From positions 1 to 64,000 of the forward strand of contig NZ_BAFX01000023.1 in assembly GCF_000308815.1 (NCBI RefSeq): a DNA stretch of 64,000 nucleotides, read 5' to 3'. The translations under genes and the position numbers were made by a program. The notes beneath the pieces are model-generated. The model saw only the letters and a program-made list of their open reading frames with translations, ran no database searches and had not been told where the DNA came from. Source of the stretch: Nocardia concava NBRC 100430. Its GTDB lineage: Bacteria > Actinomycetota > Actinomycetes > Mycobacteriales > Mycobacteriaceae. Below are positions 1 through 12,000 of the stretch, one piece after another; the stretch's first letter is position 1; each line of letters starts with the position of its first letter.

Positions 1-1
1 G

Positions 2-3000
2 GCCTCCTCCGGCGGCAGCGCGGCACCCGGCTCGGGGAACTCCGCCGGCTCGACCACCCAACACGGCTCCGGCACAACCCAATCCGCGACCGCCACCCCG
101 GACCAACGGGCGACCGCTCCACGCGCGGGCGAGGCCGCGACCGCCCCGAAGGGCGCCGACGTCCGTCCGGGCGACGCCCCCCGTTCCGACAGCCCCCGCT
201 CCGAGACGCCGCGCCCCGACGCCCGCGCGGGTACTCCGGACAGCCGTGCCGGTGCCCAACCCCGCTCCGGAGCGGACCCCTCCGCCGAGCCCGCTTCGCA
301 TCAGGCAGACCGCGACGCCGCAACCACTCGACCGGAAAACACTGGTGGCCAACGGGATTCGAGCACCCCCGCCGATGCCCCGCCCCAACGCGAGGACGCC
401 AGCACCCGGCCCGACCGCTCCGCCGACCATCCGGCCGCATCCGGCGACCAACGCGCCGGTGAGCCCGCCGAATCCGGAGAGTCGCTCAACGATCACGCCG
501 AGCACCCGGCCGCCGATCGCGAAAAACCCTCGACCGGAACCGAATCCGACCGCTCCACCGACGGTCCCGAGACACGCGACCCCGATGCTGATCGCCCGGA
601 TCACAAGCCGGACCTTTCCGACGAAAGGCAGGCCGGGAAGTCCGACGGTTCCAGGGAGCCCGGCGACGAGCGCACCGGTAGGGGTACGGACTCCGACCGC
701 CCAGGCGATCACCCGGATTCGCGCCGCTCGACCGACGAGCCGTCTGAACGTCCCCACGATGCTGAGCCGTCCTCCGCCCCCGGAGAACATCCCGGTGCAC
801 GGCGCGAGGATGAGCCGACGGGCGCGCATGCGGATGAGCCGACCCGCCGTGCGGATGAGCCGACGGTTCGCCGTGAGGATGAGCCTGCTGCGCGGCGTGA
901 GGATGTTTTGGCTGGGCGGGACGCCGACGGCCGGTCGGCCCGTGATGAGGCGGCGGCGCGAGGGTATGACGTGCCGTTGGACGTGTCCGAGCCGGTGCAT
1001 GAGGACCCTGCGCATCGTGATGGCGACGGGCGCGAGCCCGGCACGCATCCGCAGTCGGAGAAGGCCGAGTCGGAGCGGGAGTCGCGGTCGGCCGATCGGG
1101 AGCGGCGTGCCGATGACCCGGCCGCGCCCGAGGATGCTTTCCTGGTCGCGCCGGTTCCGCTGGGCGACGGCCCGGAGGGGCGAGCGCACGAGGGTGAGCG
1201 CCGGGCACCGGGTGAGCGTCGCGGTGGAGACGAAACACCCTCTGCGGCAGAGAATCGTGCGGAGCCGGCCGATCGTGGCGAGCCTGGGCGGGGAGCGGCG
1301 CCCGAACGCACCGATGGTCACAAAGCGCATCCGGGCACCCTGGATGATCCGTCGAATACCCGTGTACGCAAGGCGGATTCGGCCGAGGGCACTCGGACCG
1401 GCCCGGAAACCGTCCGGGAGCGGAACCGGGGCCGCTGTGGCGAGCTGGCCCTGCGCCTGCTGCGCCACATCACCGGCAACGAGGCCGTTCATCCGCCCCA
1501 GCGCCGGATGGGCCCGGAGGGGATGCGGCTCGAGGAATTGGTGGCGAGTGCCGGGGGCAAACTGGAGGACTTCCCCGAGCGGCCCGGCGGCGCAGGCAAA
1601 CCCGGTGGTCACGACGCCATCGCGGACCGGCTGCGGAAGCTGGGCGACGGTGCGTCCGCCCTGGTGGTCGACCGCTACGCCGGGCCCGTCGACGAGCACG
1701 GCGTGGGCGCGCACGCCTACCTGATGGTCAATGAGGGCGGCGAGATCGTCGTCAAGGATCCGGCCGCCGGACTCCAGCACAGCCATCCACCGCAGGTGCC
1801 CAAGGAAACCAAGGGCATTCACGCGATCCTGTTCGATGCCGACGGCAAAGCGGTTCGCCCACTGAAGAATGCGATCCGCGCCGGACTGCTGCACCTGGCC
1901 GACGTCCACGTCGGCGAGGCACACCGGCCATCGGGTGACGACACGAGACCCGATAACCCGGTGCGGTTCCTCCGCGAATCCCAGGAGATAGCCCTGGATT
2001 TCGCGGGTGCGAGCGAATACGGCCGGGAGGTCTGGTCCGACGCCCACGAGCGCCTGTCCGAGGAGCAGCGGGCCGCGCTGCGCTCCTATCTCGACGAGGC
2101 CGAGCAGGGCTCCCGGCCGAGCGCCGAGGAGATCGAGGCCGCGCTGCGGGGTGAGCGGGAGATGACACCCGAGATCGCCGAGGCGATCCGGGATATCGAC
2201 GCCGCCCTGGACCTGACCCCGCTGCCCGAGCCGGTCATGGTGACGCTCAACGCCGGTGAGAACCCCTTCGGCGTACGCGTCGAAGACCTGCCCGGGACGG
2301 TCCAGCATCTGCCCGGATACATCAACGGCCTGTTCGGCGCCGTACCGTCGATCGACGGCTTCCACCACCACATCGAACTGGTGGTGCCCGAGGGCACCCC
2401 CGCCCTGCATCTGGGCGACCTCTCCCGCTACGGGAAGCACCTCCCGATGGTGTTGATGGCCCACGGCCTCGACATCCACATCGACTCGGTCGAGCCCCGC
2501 GGCCCGGGCCATTACGGCATCCGCGGCACCGTCGTCCCGCACGATCCCGCCGCCGTCCTGCACCCCACCCGCGAGGACACCGTCCGGCCCCAGGCGACAC
2601 GGGAAGATGCTGTGCGGCCGCACGATACGCGCGAGGACGTGGTCCGGCCGCATGAGACGCGGGCGGATGACGCGCGACCGGAGCGCGGCCGGGAGGCCGC
2701 GGAAACCCGGACCGATACTCCGCGTCAGGAGGAGCGGGTACGGCGATCCCGGCTGCGGACGCGGGAGCGCGGGTTGCCGACTCCGTCGTCCGAGGAACCC
2801 GGACCGCAGCATCGGCACGACGATAATTCCTCCGGCACAAGGGATCTCGGCGACGGCCACGACGCCGACTGGTCGGGGCGTCCCCAGGACGACTGGGCGA
2901 AGCTGGACCGCGACCGCATTGTCGAGAAGATCGAGGACGACTGGGATCTGGTCGTCACCGGTTTCGACAACACCCATGTCGATGTCGAGGTGCTGCGCGA

Positions 3001-6000
3001 ATTCGCCCGCGCCATCGAGGATATGTTCACCCGCTTCCCCGACACCGAGCTGATGGAAGTCCGCATCGCTCCCATCGACGACGACGGCGTATTCGCCGAG
3101 GTGGACCCCGGCCGCGACGGGGATGTCCACTTCGCCGACATCCTGACCCTGAACGAGCATTTCGCCCGCAACCCCGAAGAACTCGCCCACCGCGTGCGGC
3201 GCAGCGAGGAGAACGGCCACCTGGTCCCGGGTTCCGGTGAGCGTCCGCTGTATTCGACGATCGTGCACGAGTTCGCGCACGCCATCGATTTCACCACCCA
3301 GATGCACGCCCGCCTCGACGCCTTCGAAGCACTGGAACGCCATTACCGGCGCACCCGAGGCGATTACGAGGGCTTCCTGGAGTGGCTGAACGACGAGCTG
3401 AGCGGCTACAGCTTCGACGAGCACGGCATGTACGACCACGCGGAGGCGCTGGCCGAGGCGTTCACCGATGTCATCCTGAACGGCGAACTCGCCAGCGAAC
3501 CCGCGCAGATCCTGCACGACCACCTGCGACAGGTCTACCGCGACCACGCCGCGGAAAACCCCGTCTACGGCGAGCAGCCCGAGCACCGGGCTCGCCCGGT
3601 CGGCGACGATCCGGGTCCCGCCGCCCGCCGGGACCGCGAACCCGCACCCGAACAACATCCGGAATCGGCTCCGCCGCACGAGGACCCGGCCGAATCGGCC
3701 CCCGACGATGCGCCCGGAGATTGGTCGCACCGTCCCGACGACTTCTGGTCGGAGCTGGACCGCGACGGGATCATCCGCGAGCTGGACAAGCTGTTCGGCA
3801 TCTCCTACCTCGTCGGCTTCGACAATCCGAAGGTCCATCCGGAGGTGCTGCGCGAGATCGCGCGTGCGGTCGACGATGTCATGTCGAGCCATCGAATGAT
3901 CCTGCGCGGCATCGAGATCGGTGAGCCGGTCGGTGAGCGGGCGATGGCGGAGGCGGTGGGCCGGACCACCCGCGGCGGCAACCTGATCACGGAGAAGATC
4001 GTCTTCCGCCTGGAGCACGCGGAGAATCCGGCCGGGTTGGCCGAGCTCATCCGGAATGCCGAGGCCACCCACTGGTCCCCGGCCCGGGCGGGCGACCGCC
4101 CGCTGTACACGCTCTTCCTGCACGAACTCGCGCACGGGATCGACTACGCCGGCAACCTGGCCGCGCATTCCGAGCTCGCGAATGCCCTGCTGGACCATTA
4201 TCTGCGGACGCACGGCGATACCACGGCGGTCGAGTACCTCACCTGGTTGTCGCAACTGTCCGACTACAGCTTCAACCGCGACGGCAGCCTCAACCACGCC
4301 GAGGCCCTGGCCGACGCCTTCGTGGACGTGACCCTCAACTACGAGAACGCCACCGAACCCGCCAAGGTCCTGCACCGCCTGCTGACCGAGCGCGCCGCGG
4401 ACAACGCCCGCGTCGGCGGATCCGCGCAGCATCCCGGGCCGACCACCTGGAGCGGCGGCCAACAGCACGACGCCGTCCGCCCCCGCGATGACGGCGAAAA
4501 GCCCTCGCACGAGCCGGAATTGGTGCTGTCGCCCCCCGAACCCGTGGAGGTTCCGGCGGTCTCGGCGATCGACGACCATTGGGCCGGCAAGGACCGTCAG
4601 GGCATCATCGACCACATTCAGGACGAACTCGGCATACCGATCGTCGGCTTCCATCGCGCTGGCGATCTCGAGATGTTGCGCGAATTCGGTCGTGCGCTGG
4701 AGGACATGATCGCCCAGCCGCCGCACATCAAGCCGAGCAGCGTCGAGATCGGTTTCAACCCGGAGGATCCCGCCGCGATCGCCATCGCCCACGCGGTGCG
4801 CGCCGAGGATGGGCGATGGGTGCCGGATCGCATCGTGTTCAACGAACTGCTGGCGCTGGACCCCGAAGGTTTCGCGCGGCAGATCCGGGAGGATGTAGCG
4901 GCGGGATTTCACGTCCCGGGGGCCGACGCGCGCCCGATGTACGCGGTCATCGTGCACGAATACGCCCACCTGGTGGACTACTACGGGCAAATGGAGGCCC
5001 GGGACGGCCTGACCGAGGACCTGATCAACCATTACGTCGCCACCCATGACGGCGCCGATTTCGGCGAATACACCGCCTGGCTGCAGAGTCAGCTGCCCGG
5101 GTACGTCTTCGACGAGCACGGGATGCTCAAGGACGGCGAAGCGCTGGCCGAGGCCTACCGCGACGTGAAGCTCAACGGCGACAACGCTTCCGAGCTGTCC
5201 AAGCTGATGGCCTACCGCCTGGATGTGGCGGCGCGCGACGCGATCGGCCTGCACCCGCCCGATGCCGACCCCGCCCACCTGCGATCGGTCGCCGACCACC
5301 GCGATCGGCTGGGGCCCGGCGACCGGTCCGAGGATTCGAACGCGGACCAGCCTGAGCGCCGCGCGGCCGGAGAGCCGCCGCCCGGAGCCCACGAGCCGCC
5401 GCCCGGAGCGGAGGGACCGGTCGCGCCCGGCAGCCCGCTTTCCGAAGCCGCGGCACCCGAATCGAGCTCTTCCGCAACGGAACCCAGGGTTGGCGACGAA
5501 CGCTGGTTCGACCAGCGGATGGCCGAGCACGCAGACTTCGTCGCGGACATGGAAGCCAAGCACGCCCGCTTCCTGCACGAGATGGCCGACAACGCGATTC
5601 CCGGCAGCCCTGAGGAACGTCTGTTCCGCGAGCAGGCCCGCGAGGTCGAGGACATGGCCCGCCGCTCCGCCGAACGCGCCGAAGGTCTTTGGAACGACCT
5701 GGGTGGACGTCCCGAGTCCGCACCGGTGACGCGGCCGGATGCCCTGGCCGAGGAGGGCTCCGCGGTCGCACCTCGGAACGACCGGGATGCCGCACCGGAG
5801 ACCGCCCCGGCGGGCGACGGCCAGCCGCCGAACGGCGACCCGCCCCGCCGCGCAGCCGCCACCCCGGACGATCCGGACGCCTGGTTCAATGAACAGCGCG
5901 CCATTCAAGCCGACTGGGTCGCCCACATGGATGCCAAACGCGCCCAGTGGCTCCACGAGATGGCCGACATGCTCGAGCCCGGCGGCCCGGCGGAGCGTGA

Positions 6001-9000
6001 GGCGCGCTTCGAGGCCCGCATGGCCGATGCGGAGGCCCGCCTGTCGGCCCTGCGTGCGGAATACATGTGGGACTTCGCCGGTGGCCGCCCGGACACGACC
6101 CCGGGCGAATCCACCGGGAAGCCGTCCACGGCCGGATCGACCGAGACCCCACGGTCGCGCCGCCCGGCAGCCTCGGCCGACCCGGTACCGCCGTCCACCA
6201 CCGCCCCGCGCTCCGGCGACGCCGAGGCCGAGCCGAACAGCGCCAACACCGATCCGCGTTCGAAACCGCTGGGCGCGAACCCCGATGAGACGCCGACCGT
6301 CGAGATGAAGCGGCCGGAGCAGTCGAACCCGGACGAGACCCCCACCGTGGAAGTCGAGCGGCCGGGGCAGTCGAATCCGGACGAGACGCCGACCGCGGAG
6401 GTCAAGCGGCAGCCCGGGTCCGATCCGAACGAGACGCCGACCGTCGAATTGCCGCGGCAGCAGGGCGCGAATCCGGATGAGACTCCTACCGTGGAGATTC
6501 CGCGGCAGGAGGAGGCTCCCAAGCCACCGGCGGATCCGGCCGAGGCATCGCCCGGCTTGCAGGCGGCCGTCGACCATCTGCGCAACTCCGCCGCGGAGTC
6601 CGGCGAGCGCCCCCGGAGCCTCGAGGATCAGGTCTACGGTGCGCGCCTCACCGACGCGCTCGGTCTGGTCGAGGCGCTGGCCAAGCGCCCGGATGCGCTG
6701 TCGGCGCTCCGCCGCCTTGCCGAAAGCGCCAGAGCCGACGGGCTTTTCGAGGATCCGGCGCACGGCCTCAACGAGCGGCCGCAGCCGCTCCCCACCGGGG
6801 AGCCGCCGCGCACCCTCACCCTCGAGGAACTGCGCTCCGAGCTCCTGCGCCGCTTGCGGCTGCCCGAAACCGTCGCGGATGATGTGCTGCCGCGCATCGC
6901 GGGCGACGAGCAGCTGCGGAACCTGTTGCGCGCGGGTGGAATCGAGGCCCTGCGCGATGCGGTGCTCCGGCACGAGGAGGCCGTCGGCCCGGAGCGTGAG
7001 CGCGCGGCGCGTGTCCGCGACGAGTGGGCTCGCCTGCTCGGCGTCGACGAATCCCTGCTCGATCCGGCCCACACCACTCCCGAGCAACGCCGCGCCGTCC
7101 TCGACGAACTCCGAGCCAAAACCCTGCGCCGGGCAAGCGATGTCGCCGACCTCATGGTGGCGACTTTCCACCACCCGGCCTCGGACCACGCCCACGTGGT
7201 CCTGGACGCCGACGGCGAACGCGTCCACATCCGCCTCACCGAGGACGCCGACGGCCGCAAGCACGCCGAGGTCGTGCAGCGCCCGGATCTGCCGCGCGAA
7301 ACCCCACGGGAGACAAAGGAACCGGAGAGGCAGCCGGGTTGGCTCAAGCGCCTGTGGCGGCGCATGATGCACGGCTATCACGGGCAGTCGCCGAAGTATC
7401 CGTCCGGTTCGGGCAACGATTCCAAGGGCCAGACCATGCTGGCCATGGAGATCGGCTACCTCACCCACGACGAGGCGCTGCTGCATCTCAAGGACAAGTT
7501 CAACCCCGCGCGCATTCTCAAGGAGTCCGCGACCCTGTGGAAGGAGCGCGAGCGCCTGCCGCTGGTGCGTCACCTCACCGCGCGGGTCGCCGACGTCGCC
7601 GGCACGGCCATCCCCATGCGCACCCGCGACGGCGGCGAATACCGTCCGTGGGTGACCGAGGCCGATCCGCGGATCCGCGCCGAGGTGGAAGAAACCCTCC
7701 GCGGCGCGAACATGCCGATCGAATCGGAAATGCCCGAGCCGCAACACGAACCACTCGACCGTGGCCCCGCCCTGGAAGCTCCGGCCCCGCGTGAATGGAG
7801 CGCCGAGCTGCCGCAGCCGCTGGTCGACGCGGTCACCACCCGCGACGCCGCGCTGGGCGAGCTGGTGCGCCTGGCCGACCAGCTCGGCATCCGCATCCCC
7901 GACGACGATCCGAAGACGCTGCGCCGCATGGTGGACGCGGAAATCTACAAGCTCATGCGCCGCGCGGGTGCGATCGAGGCGCTGCGTGATGTCAGCGAGC
8001 GCTGGCTGATGGAGGACGCCCAGATCCCGTTCAGCCGTGAGGTCAGCATCTTCGACAAGGATCCGCTGGGCCGCTACCTGAAGGAATTCGCCCACGCCCA
8101 AGCGCTCCGCACCGAGGAGGAGAAGGCCGCGCGCCGTCGCGAGGAGGCGGGCGTCGGCCCGGATGACGATTCGCTGCAATACCGGCCCCGCCGACCGCGC
8201 GTGTCCTTCTTGGACCTGCAGGGCGTCAACAACGGCGGCGAATGGCCGCGCCACTTCGCCGATGGCGACGAGGAATTGTCGAACCGGCGCGAGGGCCGCC
8301 TGTTCGAGGACGCACTGCGCCGCGACCAGATTCAGGACGAGCGCTCGAACTGGGCGCAGCTGCTGGACATCGGCCTGGACCGGCTCGGCACCGAGGAAGA
8401 CCTGCGCCGCGCCATCACCGAGGCGCGCATGGACGCGCGCGACGAGGGCCGCCGGATCGGCGAACTCGACGCCGCGGTCCAGCGTTTCATCGACCTGGAC
8501 AATGACGCCCGGCGGCACGCGGCCGATCTGGCCGAGGTGTCCGCGCGCGACTGGGTGCACGAGCAGGGCGGCGTCATGGTCGACCCGGAGCACGGGCTGG
8601 CCGTGCTGCCGGGCGAGCCGCGACGCCTGGTGGTGATCCGCGGCGAGGCGGATCACGATGTGCGCCTGGTCGATTCGCTGGTCGCGCACCCGGAGATCCG
8701 GGACCAGCTCAACCGCGGTGAGCTTCGTCTCGACTACCGCGTGGTGGGCCTGGACGGCGCGGACCGCGTCCAGATCATTCCGGTGGATCCGCCGCAGATC
8801 CGGTTCCACGAGGTCGAGGTGAACGGCGAGCGCACGCCGGTCGCCCTGCTGCGCAACGGACTCGAGCCGTGGCGCATCGTGGAGCCGACGCCCGAACCGG
8901 CGCCGGCCGCGCACACCGAACCGCACTCGGAGCCCACCGCGCCACGCGATCCGGATGTGGTGCGCCGCGAACGCAACGAGGTCGCCTCGCGCCTGTCGGT

Positions 9001-12000
9001 CTACCGCATGGACCTGGGCGAGAACCTGGCCCGCACCATCGAGGATCTGCACCACGACAATTCGCTGCGCGCCGCCCAGATCGAGGGCATGGCCGACTTC
9101 ATCCGAAGCTCGGACGCCATCGACAACTTCCACGACCTGGACCGCACCCTCCAGCAACTGGCACACCGCCTCGGCCTGGATCCCGATACGTTGACGCCGC
9201 GCAAGCTGGCCGAGGCCATGGCCGACCCGAATGTGCGCAAGGTGCGCCGCCTGCAGGCCGTCGACGATCTCATCAAGTACGCGAAGGTGTTGCGCGAGAA
9301 CGTCGACGAGAAGGCGGTGCTCGCGGCCCGCAAGGAGCTGGCGAACCGGCTCGGTGTGGAGCCCGAGGACCTGTCGCCGACCAAGCCGGACAAGCAGAAC
9401 GGTGAGATCGTCGGGTTCAAGCCCGATTCGAAGAACACCGACAAGGGCGCGCTGCTGGACGCGATCAACGACCTGCTGCACGATTCCGGCGAGCGCCCCG
9501 AACTGCTGGCCGCCCTCACCGAATACGGCAGTCTGCTGGGCGAACTGGATCCGTTCCGGGAGAACCTGCGCTACGACCCGCTGACCGATCCGCGCGCCGT
9601 GGACGGCGAACTGCCCATCCACGACGGCGACGCACCGGCCATGCTGCGGGCGTACATGAACGAATCCATCGGTGAGCCACCGCATTCCGACAATCCGTCG
9701 GCGGCGGCAGGCGTGTGGTCGCGCCTGCTCGGCGTGCAGATGAACGACTTCGCCAAGACGGTGAAGATCTACGCCGAGCAGCTCGGCGGCCTGCACGACC
9801 GCCTGACCCCGGCGCAGTTCGCCGAGGTGCTGACCACGCTGCGCGAGACCGGCGACTCGACGATCGCCCACGAGCGGTACCGCGACAGCGCCACCGATCC
9901 GTCCAAAATCCTGACCAAGGAACAGCTTTCGGACGTCGTGCGCGGTGTCCGCAACGCGCGCTACGCCGAGGTGTACGAGGCCTACCGCGACGGCAAGATC
10001 GAGAAGCACGAGCGGCGCAGCGCCGCGGAACTGGCCGACACCATCGACGCCATGCGCGCCGAGGTGGCCGCCCGCGAGGCCGACATCAAGCTGTTGGAGA
10101 AGCTGGCGGCCGAACACGACGCCCTGACGAAGCCGCGCCCGCCCGAGGGGCCGCCGCGGGAGCCGCTTGCGGTCGCCACGGATCTGGCCGCCGCGCGGCA
10201 CGAGTTGCAGATCGCCGCCGAGGGGCGCGATCACGCCCAGGGACGGGTCTATCGCGAGAACAGCGGCCCCGGGTTCCGGCCGCTGCACGAGGACGACCTG
10301 ACGCCCAAGCACATGGCGGGGACCACCGACTACCTCGCCAATCGACCGGCCGAAGAGGGCGGGACGCTGGCGGGCCGGGATCAGCGCCTGAGCGATCTGG
10401 CCGCCGCCGCGAACGAGCTCGATGGCGCGCAGGCCCGGGTACGTGACCTCGAGTCCGAGCTGCGCCGGTCCGTCGAGGCCGATACGCGTCCCGGTGAATC
10501 GCCGGTCGACGCCTGGCGGCGCGAAGTCGACACCGCGCGAGCCGAATTGGACGCACTTCTCGCCGCCGATCCGGATCTGGCCCGCCAGGGCTTCGACCGG
10601 ATGCTCGCGGACATCGATCGCCTCTCGCGCATGCCCCAGCAGTGGGGTGATGTGTTCACCGATGAACTGGTCCCGCTGCGCGACGCGGTCCACCGCTACC
10701 AGCAGGCCCGCGAATTCCTGGCCGCGGCCGAGGCCGCCGCGGCACACCGCGCCGCGGAGACCCCGGAGCAGACCGCCGCCCGTGAACTCGCCACGGCTCG
10801 TGAGGATCTCGCGAGTTCGGACCCGGCCGACCGCGCGGCCGCACAGGACCGGGTCTCGCGCTGGGAGGCCGAACAGCGTCTGCTCGAGGCCAAGGCCGCC
10901 GCCGCGGCGGACAGCCCGCACCGGGCTGCGGAACGCGCGCGCGAAGCCGCACACGACCACCTGAACCGGACCATCGAGGACTTCCGCCGGGCCACCGGTC
11001 TGGACGTGACCGAGGCCGAACTCACCCCGGATCGCTTGCGGGACACCATCAACCGCCTGCTGCCGGAGGCCGGTGGCAACCTGCCCGAGGTGGTCGGGGC
11101 CTTCGACCGCCTCCAGGACGCCGCCGAAGCCCTGCATCGGGCCGACGCCCTGGCCGAGTGGGTCGACACCCACTTCCCGGAGCACGGTCTCACCAATCGC
11201 GGGGGCAACGATCCCACCAACCACGAGGGCAACGGTCCGACCAACCGCGAAGGCGAGGACCCCGGCGACTCGGGCCCATCGGGCGACCCCACCCGGCCGC
11301 AGGGGCCCACCAACCCCAATTCCGATCCGTCAACGGGTGCGCGCAAGCCGGAGGGCGAAGGCCACGAGGGCGGCGAGGACGGTTCGTCATCGAATACCGT
11401 GCCGCACAACGAATCTGGCGATGACGACGTCAACCATTCGTTCGCGCGGCAGGTCGAGGACGCGAACGCGGCGGGCGAGGCCGAGGTGGTGGTCCTCAGC
11501 ACCGGCATGGGGCGCATGGCCGAACGGGTCGAGTTGGTCACCTTCGATACCGAGCCGCCGACCCAGCTCATCCGCAAGATCGTCACCAACCCGCAGCACG
11601 CGCACGCCGAGGCGCTGGTCTCGCTGGTCGGGCAGGCCGTCGGCGCGAACGTGCCGAAGGTGCACCGGGTCGGGGACCGGGTGGTCTACATGGAGGTGAT
11701 GCCCGGAGACCTCGGCGCCGAACACTACGTATCGACCCTCGACAGCCGCCTCGATGATCTCGCCGCGACCCCCGACGGCCGCCGGCTCGGTCTGCTCGAC
11801 GTGCTCGTCGGCATCCCTGATCGCAACCTCGTCAACTGGTTGATCACCGCCGAGGGACACCTCAGCGGCATCGATCACAGCCTCGCCTTCGGCGGCGGCC
11901 GCCGCGGTGACGAACTGTCCGCCAGTGTCTTCGCCCGCCAGTACGCGACCGAGGGGCCGAACGGTGAAATCACTTGGCACACTCACGATCTGACCCCCGG

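Noticed and set aside
246..1724. A 492-codon forward frame overlapping the start of the window
   Set aside because: Arg/Pro/Thr-rich composition typical of a shifted frame; the frame of giant 1 in the same place carries the Tox-PL domain.
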